Shown piece after piece: positions 24,609-36,038 of a stretch of DNA of 64,000 nt (the first letter of the stretch is position 1; each line of letters opens with the position of its first letter). The translations under genes and the position numbers were made by a program. The stretch is from Halobacillus litoralis (lineage in GTDB: Bacteria; Bacillota; Bacilli; Bacillales; Halobacillaceae). Under the pieces are notes generated by a model. That model saw nothing but the letters and a program-made list of their open reading frames with translations. It was not told the DNA's origin and did not search any database. The DNA is taken from positions 3,303,001 to 3,367,000 of the forward strand of contig NZ_CP026118.1 of NCBI RefSeq assembly GCF_004101865.1, in the 5' to 3' direction.

Positions 24609-27600
24609 ATTTGAATAGTTGTTTGATTTCTTCTTCGCTTAAGGATGTGAGCATGGATTCTCCTGGCTGGATGATCTGGTCGACGAGGTCGCGTTTCTTT
24701 TGTTGCAGTTGGTAAATGCGCTCTTCGATGGTACCTTCAGAAATCATCCGGATCACTTGGACGACTTTCTCCTGACCGATCCGGTGGGCCCGTCCTGCTG
24801 CCTGTTCTTCAATGGCTGGGTTCCACCATAAATCATAAAGGATGACAGTGTCTGCACCCGTCAAGTTCAATCCAGTACCTCCAGCTTTCAATGAGATGAA
24901 GAAGGCATCTTTTTCACCTTCATTGAAGGCTTCAACCATTTCCATCCGTTTATCAGACTTTGTACTCCCGTCTAAATAAAACGCGTCGAGTCCTGTTTTT
25001 GCAAGCTCGTTATGCATCAAAGTCAACATGCTTGAAAACTGGGAGAAAATGAGCAAACGGTGGCCGCCTGCCTTCAGTTCATTGGTGAGTTCCTTCAATT
25101 GTTCAAGCTTGCCGGACTGTCCTTCATAATTTTCTAAGAAAAGTGATGGGTGGCAACAAATTTGTCTCAGTCTGGTAAGTCCTGCGAGTATTTCAATCTT
25201 CCCACGCTGAATTCCTTTTGTCGCGATCGTCTCCTGGATATCGTCCTGAATCCGTTCTAAATAAGCGAGGTAGACTTCTTTCTGTTCTCTCGTCAATTCG
25301 GAATACTGAACAGTGTCGATTTTATCCGGCAATTCGTCAAGCACCTCAGTTTTCATCCGGCGCAATATGAACGGGCGCGTCATCAGCGAGATTTTCTCAG
25401 GTTTCAATTGCGTGAACTTTTTCTTGCTTGTGAAAAAGCCTGGCATGATGGTGCGGAAAAGGGACCATAATTCTTGCAGCGAATTTTCGATCGGCGTCCC
25501 ACTCAATGCGAAGCGGTGCTTTGCTTTGATAGACCTTACGGCAACTGCTGTTTTTGTCGTTTCGTTCTTAATGGCTTGGGATTCATCCAATACCATCGCA
25601 TGGAACTTCTGGTCTTTATATGCATCAATATCCTGCCTGAGAAGTGGATAGGAGGTAATCCACACATCCTTTGTGGGAGCATTGGCCAGGGCTTCCTGTC
25701 TCATTGTTGGATCCCCTGTAAGAATCTGTACCGATAAACCTGGGGCGAATTTTTCGATTTCTTTTTTCCAATTATAGACAAGGGAAGCAGGTGTGATGAT
25801 GATAGCTGGCTCTGTCATCAACCCCTGTTTTTTCTCGTGCAACAAATAGGTGATCGTCTGGACCGTTTTTCCAAGTCCCATATCATCTGCGAGGACGCCG
25901 CCTAAGCCGTAATAGCTGAGCATCTTCATCCACCGGAAACCTGTCAGCTGGTAAGGGCGCAAATCTGCTTCGAGCCCTTGGGGTGGATCGATTTCAAATG
26001 ACTGTGGTGATTTCAAGCGGTCAACGAGCTCGTTGAACAATTGGTTCCTTTCCGCGTCACTTGGATGCAGCGCGTCTTCAACCTGCAAGCTTCTAGCAGT
26101 TGATAATTGGAATTGGTTGTTATCCAAGTCTGACGAGCTCAAGTCAAGTTCATCGACAAGATTTTGAAAACGTTCAAACGAATCCGATGTCAGTGAAAGA
26201 AGGGCCCCGTCAGAAAGGCGGTAATACTTTTTCCGTTCGATTACAGCCTTTAATGCCTCCGTGACATCATCAGAGCTGATTCCATCAATTTGGAAATTGA
26301 TATCGAGCCAACTGCCATCACTTTCCAGTTCTACAGATGTTTGCAATTCATGATGCTCTTGATTGATCAATGATCGGACAGCAGAGGATAGATACACATC
26401 ACTGTAATCTTTCAGTTTGGGCAGATATTCATAAAGGAAAACATCCAGTTGGTCTTCATCCTCTATATAGACCACTTCCCCATCAAACTTGAATTCAGCG
26501 GACTCTATGATTTGCATGATCTCTTGTTCAGTTTGACGATCACGGCGGACGATCGTCTGTTCAGTGAGAACTTTTTCATTGAATGGGTCAATGGATAAAT
26601 CGCCATAATGGAATTTCACATCGATGGTCAGTGTCCATTGGGAAAAGTCCAAATACGTTTCCGCGCGTAAGGGTTCCTGGATGATTTTCTGTTGGGCAGA
26701 TGAGTCCAGGTTCACGTCAGCGATTGTTTCTAATTCAGGGAGAACATAGGATACAATGCCTTCCATATCATGATGGCTCACCGTATGGTTCCCGTTTGAA
26801 TTGTAGGGAAGAAGCGTGTATAGAGTGCGAATCACTTCTTCCTTCTCCTGATCGATCGGATAGAAGGTTCCTTTTTTGAAAAGGAGATGATAGTCAGAAA
26901 GATAATCATAATCTTTCAGGTGGTTCATGTGCATATGAAAATGTCCACGCTCTTCAGAAACGTAGAAAGATAAATCGGGAAATTCATCTTGATAGTCGAT
27001 GAGGCCGGTTGTTTCCCCGCGTTCAACTACAACAGCCCGTTGTTCTTTTAACAAAGGAAGTAGTTGATGGATAAGTCCTGGCGAAATCTTTAATATTTTT
27101 TGCTCAGCAGTATTCCATTGCTGCTCATAAAATTGTTCCTGCTCGTAGGAAGTCTGCAGAAGATGGAAAATCTCCCTGTCTTCTTCTGAAAGAGTATGTT
27201 CAGAAGGGTCATAAGTGAATTTCTTAGTGATTCGATAGGAGTGATCCTTGTGTATATGTTCAAGGAGTTCCCGAATATTCTTGATCACATAAGGGTACCC
27301 CTCACCAAGCTTAAGTTCGATCCCTAGGCTTTTTGTGCCTAGAATGGATTGAATATGAAGAAAGTATTGGATTTGCAAGGGTTTCTTTAAATCCTGTGCT
27401 CCACGATTCTCCTGGCGTTGACGGAAAGCTTCAAACAAGCTTACTGCAAACATCCGGTCTTGATTCGGCATGTTGGTTGTTGTACGACTTCCCTCTTCTG
27501 CAAGTTTTGGAGCGAATTCTTCGAGTGCTTTTTCCCTGATGGCGATAAGGACAGCAGCAATATGCTTGCACGTGTAATAGGTTGCATAGGCCGCGCATTC

Positions 27601-27810
27601 ACAAGTAGCTTCTACATCTTCATCTTCAAAAAAGAAAACGCGGACTTCATAGTCATGTGTCCCCGCTACGACCGCTCGCCATGATCGGATGGCGCTGTTA
27701 TGAGAAAGTCCATAGACTTTACCTGACTCAAAATATTGTTTCCCTCGAGTATAAAAAGTTTGCCCTGTGATTTTCTTTATATCATTTGGTTGTAATAAGT
27801 AACTCTGCAT
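24607..27810 (-). CDS. SNF2-family helicase with SWIM zinc finger
   Basis: 1067 residues. An N-terminal SWIM zinc finger (CECAAYATYYTCKHIAAVL, near residues 89-107) and a bacterial SNF2-associated domain precede the SF2 ATPase core: Walker A DDMGLGKTVQT, motif II VLDESQAIKN, motif III FALSGTPIEN, motif VI QAAGRAHRIGQ. Such proteins are DNA translocases of uncertain role, possibly in repair or transcription recycling. B. subtilis has a related enzyme, YwqA. The motif II box is DESQ, normal for SNF2 relatives. It is transcribed divergently from prfC. Confidence 0.92.
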   Translation of the reverse strand: MQSYLLQPNDIKKITGQTFYTRGKQYFESGKVYGLSHNSAIRSWRAVVAGTHDYEVRVFFFEDEDVEATCECAAYATYYTCKHIAAVLIAIREKALEEFAPKLAEEGSRTTTNMPNQDRMFAVSLFEAFRQRQENRGAQDLKKPLQIQYFLHIQSILGTKSLGIELKLGEGYPYVIKNIRELLEHIHKDHSYRITKKFTYDPSEHTLSEEDREIFHLLQTSYEQEQFYEQQWNTAEQKILKISPGLIHQLLPLLKEQRAVVVERGETTGLIDYQDEFPDLSFYVSEERGHFHMHMNHLKDYDYLSDYHLLFKKGTFYPIDQEKEEVIRTLYTLLPYNSNGNHTVSHHDMEGIVSYVLPELETIADVNLDSSAQQKIIQEPLRAETYLDFSQWTLTIDVKFHYGDLSIDPFNEKVLTEQTIVRRDRQTEQEIMQIIESAEFKFDGEVVYIEDEDQLDVFLYEYLPKLKDYSDVYLSSAVRSLINQEHHELQTSVELESDGSWLDINFQIDGISSDDVTEALKAVIERKKYYRLSDGALLSLTSDSFERFQNLVDELDLSSSDLDNNQFQLSTARSLQVEDALHPSDAERNQLFNELVDRLKSPQSFEIDPPQGLEADLRPYQLTGFRWMKMLSYYGLGGVLADDMGLGKTVQTITYLLHEKKQGLMTEPAIIITPASLVYNWKKEIEKFAPGLSVQILTGDPTMRQEALANAPTKDVWITSYPLLRQDIDAYKDQKFHAMVLDESQAIKNETTKTAVAVRSIKAKHRFALSGTPIENSLQELWSLFRTIMPGFFTSKKKFTQLKPEKISLMTRPFILRRMKTEVLDELPDKIDTVQYSELTREQKEVYLAYLERIQDDIQETIATKGIQRGKIEILAGLTRLRQICCHPSLFLENYEGQSGKLEQLKELTNELKAGGHRLLIFSQFSSMLTLMHNELAKTGLDAFYLDGSTKSDKRMEMVEAFNEGEKDAFFISLKAGGTGLNLTGADTVILYDLWWNPAIEEQAAGRAHRIGQEKVVQVIRMISEGTIEERIYQLQQKKRDLVDQIIQPGESMLTSLSEEEIKQLFK

Positions 27811-28163
27811 AAAATGGCATCCTTACTATCAGTTTTTATCCCCATTATAACAGGTTTGAAAAGCAGGGGAGAATATGAAAGTTCAAAAACCTTTCTACCA
27901 ACCCCATAAACTTCCACCTCAAGTCATCCAGAATCTGGATGACTTGAGGTGGAAGTTTATGGAACCTTTCGCAAGCTGGTTTGTCGGTTGTGATTGATTT
28001 TAATGGTGGGTTATGCTAACTTTCAGAGTATAACCAAAAAAATTCTGAGAAGACGCTTGTTAGTGTGAGCGCTTTTTTTATGGAGTGAATCGGCCGATGT
28101 AAAAACGTATATCCTACCTCATTCCAATATGTACAGAAATCTTAAACAATGGAGGATATCACG
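27811..28163. other. Divergent intergenic region between the SNF2 gene and prfC
   Basis: 353 bp containing the 59-bp palindrome at 27904-27962, a terminator-like hairpin with a seven-T run (28053-28079) and the prfC promoter region. No gene is seen. Confidence 0.55.
27904..27962. repeat. Long palindrome, family P copy 2
   Basis: A perfect inverted repeat of 28 bp per arm (27904-27931 with 27935-27962) around a three-base AAT loop. It contains the 16-bp sequence GGATGACTTGAGGTGG also found in copy 1. In RNA it would form an extremely stable hairpin; in DNA it could extrude as a cruciform. Confidence 0.9.
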
Positions 28164-29753
28164 ATGAGTCAAATACAAGAAGAAATGAAAAAGCGCCGTA
28201 CGTTTGCTATTATCTCCCACCCGGACGCAGGGAAAACAACTATGACGGAAAAAATGTTGCTATTCGGTAACTTGATCCGTTCAGCCGGTACGGTCAAAGG
28301 TAAAAAATCAGGGAAATTCGCAACTTCCGACTGGATGGAAATCGAGAAACAACGTGGGATTTCCGTCACATCAAGTGTAATGAATTTTCCGTACAAAGGT
28401 TATCAAGTCAACATCCTGGATACACCGGGGCACGAAGATTTCAGTGAAGATACGTATCGTACCTTGACAGCGGTGGACAGTGTGGTCATGGTCATCGACG
28501 GAACAAAAGGAATTGAAGCCCAAACGTTGAAATTGTTCAAAGTTTGTAAAATGCGTGGTATTCCGATTTTCACTTTCATTAATAAAATGGACCGTGAAGG
28601 ACGGGAGCCTCTGGATTTAATGGAAGAAATCGAACAGACTCTTGATATTGAGACATATCCTATGACGTGGCCAGCTGGCATGGGTAAACGATTCCTTGGT
28701 GTGTTTGATCGTGAAAATGAGCAATTTGTTCATTACACAGGAAACGAAGAGGAAAATTACATTTCTTATGACGACCTCGAGCAATATCCTGAACTGACAG
28801 AAAATGCAACTTTCCAGGAAGCTCAAGAGGAAATGGAAATGGTAGACGAAGCGGGTGACACCTTTGACATGGATAAAGTGTTGAAAGGGGACCAGACACC
28901 TGTATTCTTCGGTAGTGCGTTGGCGCCTTTCGGTGTGGAAACATTTTTCAATTCGTTCATCGAAATGGCACCTGAACCAGCACCAAGAAAATCAACCGAA
29001 GGATTCGTTTCACCTGAGCACGAAGAATTCTCAGGATTCATCTTTAAGATTCAAGCGAACATGAATCCACAACACCGTGACCGCATTGCTTTCGTGCGAA
29101 TTTGTTCAGGTAAATTCGAACGTGGAATGAATGTCACCTTATCCCGGACAGGGAAAACATTCAAGCTTGCTCAGTCCCAGCAGTTCGTCGCTTCTTCACG
29201 AGGAACAGTCGAGGAAGGGTATGCGGGCGATATTATCGGAATCTATGATCCGAACGTCTACCGCATAGGAGACACCATTGTTACCGGTAAGTCGAAGTTC
29301 GAATATGATGAACTGCCACAGTTCCCCCCTGAACTATTCAAAAAAGTGACAGCGAAAAACGTCATGAAATCGAAACAGTTCCGAAAAGGGTTGGAACAGC
29401 TTGTCCAAGAAGGAGCCATCCAACTGTTCAAGCGTTACCGTTTTGAAGATTATATTATCGGCGCCGTCGGTGAACTTCAATATGAAGTATTCGAATACCG
29501 GATGAAGAATGAGTATAATGTGGATATTGAGTTGACTCCATTAGGTGAACGGATTCCACGCTGGTTGAAGGAAGATCAAGTGGATGAATCATTATTTGAT
29601 GAACGGAATATGCTGGCAGAAGACAGAGAAGGAAATCCTGTCGTTCTTTTCAAAAATGATTTCTCACTCCGTTGGTTCCAGGATAAACACCCTAAGATTG
29701 AACTCACGGATTTATTCGAAGTAAACCAATATAATCAAACCTTTGAAAATTAA
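28164..29753 (+). CDS. prfC: Peptide chain release factor 3
   Basis: 529 residues from ATG 28164 ([20 protein letters not shown]), with GGAGG upstream; the in-frame ATG at 28149 overlaps that site. G1 [10 protein letters not shown]3 [15 protein letters not shown] and G4 NKMDR show a translational GTPase, and the EF-G-like C-terminal region ending QYNQTFEN fits RF3. RF3 removes RF1 and RF2 from terminated ribosomes and aids post-peptidyl quality control. It is monocistronic, with a terminator at 29771. Confidence 0.96.
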   Translation: MSQIQEEMKKRRTFAIISHPDAGKTTMTEKMLLFGNLIRSAGTVKGKKSGKFATSDWMEIEKQRGISVTSSVMNFPYKGYQVNILDTPGHEDFSEDTYRTLTAVDSVVMVIDGTKGIEAQTLKLFKVCKMRGIPIFTFINKMDREGREPLDLMEEIEQTLDIETYPMTWPAGMGKRFLGVFDRENEQFVHYTGNEEENYISYDDLEQYPELTENATFQEAQEEMEMVDEAGDTFDMDKVLKGDQTPVFFGSALAPFGVETFFNSFIEMAPEPAPRKSTEGFVSPEHEEFSGFIFKIQANMNPQHRDRIAFVRICSGKFERGMNVTLSRTGKTFKLAQSQQFVASSRGTVEEGYAGDIIGIYDPNVYRIGDTIVTGKSKFEYDELPQFPPELFKKVTAKNVMKSKQFRKGLEQLVQEGAIQLFKRYRFEDYIIGAVGELQYEVFEYRMKNEYNVDIELTPLGERIPRWLKEDQVDESLFDERNMLAEDREGNPVVLFKNDFSLRWFQDKHPKIELTDLFEVNQYNQTFEN

Positions 29754-29770
29754 TTTATAGAATGACCCTT

Positions 29771-29805
29771 GAAAGCACTCTGACTAACAGAGTGCTTTCT
29801 TTTGA
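29771..29805 (+). terminator. prfC terminator
   Basis: GAAAGCACTCTG (29771-29782) and CAGAGTGCTTTC (29788-29799) with a five-base loop, followed by TTTT. Confidence 0.85.
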
Positions 29806-29814
29806 GTTGTAAAT

Positions 29815-29875
29815 GGTAATAAATGTTATACCTGAGGTGGGGAATTTTAGCACCTCAGGTATAACATTTATTACC
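29815..29875. repeat. Long palindrome, family P copy 3
   Basis: A perfect inverted repeat of 25 bp per arm (29815-29839 with 29851-29875) and an 11-base loop. It shares the TGAGGTGG core and flanking ATTACCAAA with copy 1, but its outer arm differs (ATAAATGTTATACC). Confidence 0.85.
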
Positions 29876-29890
29876 AAAAGACTTCAAAAC

Positions 29891-29904
29891 CGAATGTTTG
29901 TTCG
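29891..29904 (+). promoter_or_regulatory. LexA (DinR) box upstream of uvrB
   Basis: CGAATGTTTGTTCG agrees with the Bacillus SOS operator CGAACRNRYGTTYG at all but two positions and lies 70 bp before the uvrB start, near a -10-like TAGAAT (29913-29918). SOS control of uvrBA is established in B. subtilis. Confidence 0.7.
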
Positions 29905-29973
29905 TTTTATGTTAGAATGGTAAACTGTTGTGGTAAACTAAATAAGAACTAGTAAGGAACGGAGGTTTTCGTC

Positions 29974-31953
29974 GTGGAGGGGAATTTTGAATTATTTTCA
30001 CATTTTTCACCTGAGGGGGATCAACCGCGAGCGATAAAGCAGCTCGTTGAAGGGATCAACCGTGGGGAAAAGCATCAGACGCTACTAGGAGCCACTGGTA
30101 CAGGAAAGACATTTACGATGTCGAACGTCATTGAACAAGTGAACAAGCCGACGCTGATCATTGCTCATAATAAAACGTTGGCCGGTCAATTATATAGTGA
30201 GTTCAAGGAGTTTTTTCCGAATAACGCCGTTGAGTATTTTGTCAGCTATTATGACTACTATCAGCCGGAAGCATATGTGCCGTCCTCGGATACGTTCATA
30301 GAAAAAGATGCGAGCATCAATGATGAAATTGATAAATTGCGTCACTCTGCAACATCCTCATTATTCGAACGTAATGATGTCATCATTGTCGCCAGTGTTT
30401 CTTGTATTTACGGTCTGGGTTCTCCCGACGAATACCGCAGTCAGGTTCTATCGATAAGAACGGGAATGGAGAAAGATCGCGATGAACTTCTGAGGAATCT
30501 TGTTGATATCCAATACGCAAGGAATGATATCGACTTCCAGCGCGGAACGTTCCGTGTCCGAGGAGATTCCGTAGAAATAATCCCGGCTTCCAGAGAAGAA
30601 CACGCCATGAGAGTGGAGTTTTTCGGAGATGAAATAGACAGGATCCGTGAAGTCGACGTACTCACTGGAGAAGTTGTCGGAGATCGGGAGCATGTCGCTA
30701 TTTTCCCGGCTTCCCACTTCGTCACCCGTGAAGAAAAATTGAAAAAAGCGATAAAAAATATAGAAAAAGAGTTAGCTGTCCGCGTGAAGGAATTGCGTGA
30801 TCAGGATAAATTGTTAGAAGCTCAACGGATTGAGCAGCGTACCAATTATGATTTAGAAATGATGAATGAGATGGGCTTCTGTTCTGGTATCGAAAACTAT
30901 TCAAGGCATTTGACTTTCCGTGAAGAAGGAGCGACTCCTTACACGTTGATGGACTATTTCCCTGAAGATTCTCTCATCATGGTCGATGAGTCCCATGTCA
31001 CCTTGCCTCAAGTAAGAGGGATGTATAACGGTGACCGTGCTCGTAAACAAGTGTTGGTGGATCATGGTTTCCGACTTCCTTCTGCTATGGATAACCGCCC
31101 GCTCATGTTTTCAGAATTTGAAAATCATATTAATCAAATTGCTTATGTATCAGCAACACCTGGGCCTTACGAAATTGAACATACACCGAAGATGATTGAA
31201 CAAATCATCCGGCCGACAGGATTGCTTGACCCTGAAATTGAGGTCCGGCCGATTCATGGCCAAATCGATGATCTTGTAGGAGAAATCAATAAACGCAAAG
31301 ACAGGAATGAACGAGTCCTTGTAACGACATTGACGAAGAAAATGTCTGAGGATTTGACCGATTATCTGAAGGAACTTGGCATCAAAGTCGCCTACTTGCA
31401 TTCGGAAATCAAAACGCTTGAGCGTATTGAAATCATCCGTGACTTACGTGTCGGAAAATACGATGTCCTTGTCGGAATCAACTTGTTACGAGAAGGAATC
31501 GACATTCCGGAAGTATCGCTTGTCTCCATCCTCGATGCGGACAAAGAAGGTTTCTTAAGGTCTGATCGATCATTGATCCAGACGATTGGACGTGCTGCGC
31601 GTAACGAAAATGGGCGAGTGATTATGTATGCAGATAAAATCACCAAATCGATGCAGTTTGCGATTGATGAAACTTATCGACGTCGTGAAAAACAAATCGC
31701 TTACAACGAAGAACACGGCATTACACCGACCACGATCAAAAAAGAAGTGCGTGATGTCATCAAAGCGACAGCTGTTGCGGAAGAAGAGGGAGATTATGAG
31801 CTAGGCAAGAAGCCATCAGAGATGACGAAGAAAGAACGTCAGGAATTCATCGATAATATGGAAACGGAAATGAAACAGGCAGCGCGCGATCTTGATTTCG
31901 AACGTGCCGCTGAACTACGTGACATTTTGTTGGAACTAAAAGCGGAGGGATGA
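29974..31953 (+). CDS. uvrB: Excinuclease ABC subunit B
   Basis: 659 residues from GTG 29974 (GGAGG eight bases upstream). Walker [14 protein letters not shown], the beta-hairpin region [20 protein letters not shown], helicase motifs ([27 protein letters not shown] region near 460-510, GRAARN) and the C-terminal UvrC-binding coiled coil ([20 protein letters not shown]) are all seen. UvrB verifies lesions loaded by UvrA and recruits UvrC in nucleotide excision repair. Seven bases separate it from uvrA. Confidence 0.97.
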   Translation: MEGNFELFSHFSPEGDQPRAIKQLVEGINRGEKHQTLLGATGTGKTFTMSNVIEQVNKPTLIIAHNKTLAGQLYSEFKEFFPNNAVEYFVSYYDYYQPEAYVPSSDTFIEKDASINDEIDKLRHSATSSLFERNDVIIVASVSCIYGLGSPDEYRSQVLSIRTGMEKDRDELLRNLVDIQYARNDIDFQRGTFRVRGDSVEIIPASREEHAMRVEFFGDEIDRIREVDVLTGEVVGDREHVAIFPASHFVTREEKLKKAIKNIEKELAVRVKELRDQDKLLEAQRIEQRTNYDLEMMNEMGFCSGIENYSRHLTFREEGATPYTLMDYFPEDSLIMVDESHVTLPQVRGMYNGDRARKQVLVDHGFRLPSAMDNRPLMFSEFENHINQIAYVSATPGPYEIEHTPKMIEQIIRPTGLLDPEIEVRPIHGQIDDLVGEINKRKDRNERVLVTTLTKKMSEDLTDYLKELGIKVAYLHSEIKTLERIEIIRDLRVGKYDVLVGINLLREGIDIPEVSLVSILDADKEGFLRSDRSLIQTIGRAARNENGRVIMYADKITKSMQFAIDETYRRREKQIAYNEEHGITPTTIKKEVRDVIKATAVAEEEGDYELGKKPSEMTKKERQEFIDNMETEMKQAARDLDFERAAELRDILLELKAEG

Positions 31954-31960
31954 TTAGAGT

Positions 31961-34837
31961 ATGGCCAGTAAACATATCAGTATCAAAGGAGCACGGGCTC
32001 ACAATCTGAAAAATATCGATATCGATATCCCGAAAAATAAACTGGTCGTCATGACTGGTTTATCCGGTTCAGGAAAATCATCGCTAGCTTTCGATACCAT
32101 TTATGCAGAAGGACAGCGTCGTTATGTGGAGTCCCTGAGTGCTTATGCAAGACAGTTCTTAGGTCAAATGGATAAACCGGATGTAGACTCGATCGAGGGT
32201 CTGTCTCCGGCTATTTCCATCGACCAGAAAACGACAAGCCGTAATCCACGCTCAACAGTCGGTACAGTTACCGAAATCTTTGATTACCTGCGGCTTTTGT
32301 TTGCCAGGATCGGAAGACCGACATGTCCGAAACATGGAGTGGAGATCAGTTCTCAAACTGTCCAGCAAATGGTCGATCGTGTGATGGAATATCCAGAACG
32401 GACGAAGCTTCAAATCCTTGCTCCTGTCGTCTCCGGTCGTAAAGGAGAGCATGTGAAAGTTTTTGAACAACTTCAAAAAGAAGGGTATATCCGTCTGCGA
32501 GTTGACGGAGAAATGCGGGAGATTTCCGAGGAAATATCATTAGAAAAGAATAAAAAACACTCGATTGAAGTCGTCGTCGACCGAATTGTTGTGAAAGATG
32601 GAGTCGAAGGCCGTCTTAGTGATTCGATAGAAACGGCATTGAATCTCGGTGGCGGTCATACGATCGTTGATGTAATTGGCGAAGAAGAGTTGAAGTTCAG
32701 TGAACATCATGCATGTCCGATCTGTGGCTTTTCAGTGAGTGAACTGGAACCGAGAATGTTCTCATTCAACAGCCCTTATGGTGCATGTAATCGTTGTGAC
32801 GGCCTTGGCACCCAACTTGAAGTTGACATCGATCTTGTCATCCCGGACTGGAGCAGATCTTTGAACAAGCATGCGATTGCCGCCTGGGAACCGCAAAGCT
32901 CACAGTATTACCCTCAACTACTTAAAAGTGTCGCAGATCATTATGGAATTGATATGGACAAGCCGTTCAAGGATTTGCCGGAAGAGCATAAAGAACGTGT
33001 GCTTTACGGAAGCGGCGATGAAAAGATCCACTTCCGTTATGAAAACGACTTTGGAAAAGTGAGGGAGAATGAAATATTCTTCGAAGGGGTCATTCCAAAC
33101 ATTTCCCGTCGTTACCGTGAGACTAGTTCTGATTACATCCGGGAACAAATGGAAAAGTATATGGCTCAAAAACCATGCCCGAAATGTAAAGGGAACCGTC
33201 TGAATGAGGAAGCTCTTTCCGTGCTGATCAACGGGAAACACATCGGTCTCACGACAGATTACTCAGTTACAGAAGCTAAGGAATTCTTCGAGTCTCTGGA
33301 ACTCACTGAAAAAGAAGAAACGATCGCTCGGATGATTTTGAAGGAAATTTGTGAACGTTTAAGTTTCTTAGCTAACGTAGGTCTTGATTACCTGACCTTA
33401 TCCCGCTCAGCAGGTACACTTTCAGGTGGGGAAGCACAGCGGATTCGACTGGCTACCCAAATCGGATCAGCTTTGACCGGCGTTTTGTATGTGTTGGACG
33501 AGCCGTCGATCGGTCTTCACCAACGCGACAACGATCGTTTGATCAATACCCTGAAACGGATGAGGGATCTGGATAACACGCTGATTGTTGTCGAGCACGA
33601 TGAAGATACGATGTTGGCTGCCGATTATTTAATTGATATCGGACCTGGAGCAGGAGCGCACGGGGGAGAAATTGTCACACAGGGAACCCCTAAACAAGTA
33701 ATGAAGAGTCGTACGTCCTTGACCGGGCAATATTTATCAGGCAAAAAATTCATTCCGCTGCCAGCTGAACGCAGGAAACCGGATGGCCGATACTTGTCCA
33801 TCCGAGGAGCGGAGGAGAACAACTTGAAAAACGTTGATGCAGATATTCCTCTGGGACTGTTTACAGCGGTAACCGGTGTTTCTGGTTCTGGAAAAAGTAC
33901 GCTCATCAACGAAATATTGTATAAATCTTTATCCATGAAACTTCATAATGGTAAGCGAAAACCCGGCAAACACAAAACAATCGAAGGGATCGATCAGCTT
34001 GATAAGGTCATCGACATTGACCAGTCTCCGATTGGCCGTACACCACGGTCGAACCCGGCTACGTATACAGGCGTGTTTGATGATATCCGTGATGTTTTTG
34101 CTCAAACGAACGAAGCGAAAATCCGTGGTTATAAAAAAGGGCGTTTCAGCTTCAACGTCAAAGGCGGACGTTGTGAAGCCTGCAGGGGAGACGGAATTAT
34201 CAAGATAGAAATGCACTTCCTGCCAGATGTGTATGTCCCTTGTGAAGTTTGTGATGGGAAACGATACAACCGGGAAACGTTAGAAGTGAAATATAAAGGG
34301 AAAAGTATTGCAGATGTCCTTGGAATGACCATTGAAGAGGCGTTGGACTTTTTTGCAAACATTCCTAAGATCAAACGTAAATTGCAGACAGTGGCAGATG
34401 TAGGGCTGGAATATATCAAGCTCGGTCAGCCGGCGACAACGTTGTCCGGCGGTGAAGCACAGCGCGTGAAGCTGGCAAGTGAATTACACCGTCGTTCCAA
34501 TGGCAAGTCCTTCTACATTTTGGATGAACCGACGACAGGTCTTCACGTTGACGATATTTTCCGTCTCTTGAATGTGTTGCAGCGTCTTGTGGAAAATGGG
34601 GACTCTGTATTGATCATCGAACACAATCTCGATGTGATCAAAGAAGCAGATCACATTATCGACCTCGGTCCTGAAGGGGGAGATAACGGTGGGCGGATCA
34701 TTGCCGACGGCACACCGGAACATGTCGCCGAACAGGAAATTTCCTATACAGGCCGTTATTTGAAACCAGTATTAGAAAGGGATCGAAAACGTATGGAAGA
34801 GAAAATGAATACACGGGAAGAAGTAGCTCAAAAGTAG
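31961..34837 (+). CDS. uvrA: Excinuclease ABC subunit A
   Basis: 958 residues. Two ABC ATPase halves with Walker A motifs [12 protein letters not shown] (near 32) and [10 protein letters not shown] (near 640), two signature motifs ([31 protein letters not shown]) and zinc-coordinating Cys clusters (CPICGF with [14 protein letters not shown] with CEVCDGK). The dimer scans DNA and hands damage to UvrB. It is co-transcribed with uvrB. Confidence 0.98.
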   Translation: MASKHISIKGARAHNLKNIDIDIPKNKLVVMTGLSGSGKSSLAFDTIYAEGQRRYVESLSAYARQFLGQMDKPDVDSIEGLSPAISIDQKTTSRNPRSTVGTVTEIFDYLRLLFARIGRPTCPKHGVEISSQTVQQMVDRVMEYPERTKLQILAPVVSGRKGEHVKVFEQLQKEGYIRLRVDGEMREISEEISLEKNKKHSIEVVVDRIVVKDGVEGRLSDSIETALNLGGGHTIVDVIGEEELKFSEHHACPICGFSVSELEPRMFSFNSPYGACNRCDGLGTQLEVDIDLVIPDWSRSLNKHAIAAWEPQSSQYYPQLLKSVADHYGIDMDKPFKDLPEEHKERVLYGSGDEKIHFRYENDFGKVRENEIFFEGVIPNISRRYRETSSDYIREQMEKYMAQKPCPKCKGNRLNEEALSVLINGKHIGLTTDYSVTEAKEFFESLELTEKEETIARMILKEICERLSFLANVGLDYLTLSRSAGTLSGGEAQRIRLATQIGSALTGVLYVLDEPSIGLHQRDNDRLINTLKRMRDLDNTLIVVEHDEDTMLAADYLIDIGPGAGAHGGEIVTQGTPKQVMKSRTSLTGQYLSGKKFIPLPAERRKPDGRYLSIRGAEENNLKNVDADIPLGLFTAVTGVSGSGKSTLINEILYKSLSMKLHNGKRKPGKHKTIEGIDQLDKVIDIDQSPIGRTPRSNPATYTGVFDDIRDVFAQTNEAKIRGYKKGRFSFNVKGGRCEACRGDGIIKIEMHFLPDVYVPCEVCDGKRYNRETLEVKYKGKSIADVLGMTIEEALDFFANIPKIKRKLQTVADVGLEYIKLGQPATTLSGGEAQRVKLASELHRRSNGKSFYILDEPTTGLHVDDIFRLLNVLQRLVENGDSVLIIEHNLDVIKEADHIIDLGPEGGDNGGRIIADGTPEHVAEQEISYTGRYLKPVLERDRKRMEEKMNTREEVAQK

Positions 34838-34904
34838 ATGTTTTGACGCTGACCTTCAAATTGAGTATCGTTTTACACAGAAAGGTTTGATGGGGGGACT
34901 AGTA

Positions 34905-35276
34905 ATGGAAGCGATCATACAAGAAAATGTTCAAAATAAAATCGATCGATTAGCGAACAAGAAAGTTTATGTTCATTTAGAAACGACAAACGGTGCATAT
35001 GCCAGTCACTTTGATGAAAATGCTTATAATGTGGGTGCTTTTATCCGTAACGCTCAAGTGGAATTCCAACACGGGAAAATCGTCAGCACAGGAGGTTCTT
35101 ATCGTGTAGGTCTGAAACTGGATCTTGGCTGGGTTTACGCTGAAGGTGTGACGGACTACGAAATCGATGATAAGGATCGTCTGTTGATGGCTGGCCACGA
35201 TCGGGAAGGGCGATTGATGGTGGCATTGGAAATCAGTGAAACACCTTTTTCTCATGAGGCTGATCCAGATGAGTAA
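34905..35276 (+). CDS. yojF: YojF-family protein (DUF1806)
   Basis: About 123 residues from ATG 34905, six bases after GGGGGGA; TTG 34887 and ATG 34890 are alternatives with poorer spacing. The sequence (KKVYVHLETTNGAYASHF, VGAFIRNAQVEFQHGKI, YRVGLKLDLGWVYAEG) belongs to the YojF family. It is always next to bshB2 in Bacilli. Its role is unknown, though the constant pairing suggests a partner in bacillithiol metabolism. It overlaps bshB2 by eight bases. Confidence 0.88.
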   Translation: MEAIIQENVQNKIDRLANKKVYVHLETTNGAYASHFDENAYNVGAFIRNAQVEFQHGKIVSTGGSYRVGLKLDLGWVYAEGVTDYEIDDKDRLLMAGHDREGRLMVALEISETPFSHEADPDE

Positions 35277-35928
35277 AGAAAATGTCGTAGTCATTTTTCC
35301 ACACCCAGACGATGAATCATTCGGTGCTTCCGGAACGATATCTAAATTCCGTGATGAGGGTGCTTCCGTCACATATTTGTGCGGGACCCTCGGGGAAATG
35401 GGAAGAAATATGGGAAATCCGGTTTTCGCTAATCGGGAAACCCTTTCTTCTTTTCGGAAAAAAGAGCTTCAAAACGCTGTGAAGCAACTGGATATTGATG
35501 TAGAACTGTTAGGCTACCGTGATAAAACTCTGGAGTTTGAACCCCGTGAGCAAGTCGCCGCGCATTTGAAGGAGAAGATTGAAGCTTTGAATGCCACGAT
35601 TGTTATTACACATTACCCTGGTTACGCGGTCCATCCGGATCATGATGCTTTAGGGGCTGCAGTGGTAGAAGCTGTTGAGAATATCGAGTCCTCAAAACGT
35701 CCCGCCGTATGGATGCATGCAATCTCCAACAATAGTGAAAAAGATCTTGGGGAACCGGACATCGTTTATGATGTAAAACCTTACTGGGAGCGGAAATTGG
35801 CAGCGATCAAAGCCCACTTATCCCAGGCAGACGGAATGATGAGCTTGATTGAAAACCACGATCAGACAGCTGCACAGTTGGAAAGATTAAAGACTGAACG
35901 TTTTTATCGATATACATTTACAACCTGA
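35269..35928 (+). CDS. bshB2: Bacillithiol biosynthesis deacetylase BshB2
   Basis: 219 residues from ATG 35269 (MSKENVVVIFPHPDDESFGA). The HPDDE zinc-binding motif and HPDHDALG mark the PIG-L/LmbE family. BshB enzymes remove the acetyl group from GlcNAc-malate to give GlcN-malate, the second step of bacillithiol synthesis; BshB2 (YojG) also has conjugate-amidase-like activity. The ATGAGTAA overlap with yojF implies translational coupling. A terminator follows at 35936. Confidence 0.9.
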   Translation: MSKENVVVIFPHPDDESFGASGTISKFRDEGASVTYLCGTLGEMGRNMGNPVFANRETLSSFRKKELQNAVKQLDIDVELLGYRDKTLEFEPREQVAAHLKEKIEALNATIVITHYPGYAVHPDHDALGAAVVEAVENIESSKRPAVWMHAISNNSEKDLGEPDIVYDVKPYWERKLAAIKAHLSQADGMMSLIENHDQTAAQLERLKTERFYRYTFTT

Positions 35929-35935
35929 TTGACTT

Positions 35936-35978
35936 ACACCCTGGAAATGACTAGCTTGTCTTTTTCAGGGTGTTTTTT
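35936..35978 (+). terminator. yojF-bshB2 terminator
   Basis: ACACCCTG (35936-35943) and CAGGGTGT (35966-35973) with following T run. Confidence 0.75.
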
Positions 35979-36038
35979 TGGTTTTTGAATCTTTAAAGTA
36001 GGGAATAACGTAAATGGATATAAAGGAGCTGATTTTTT

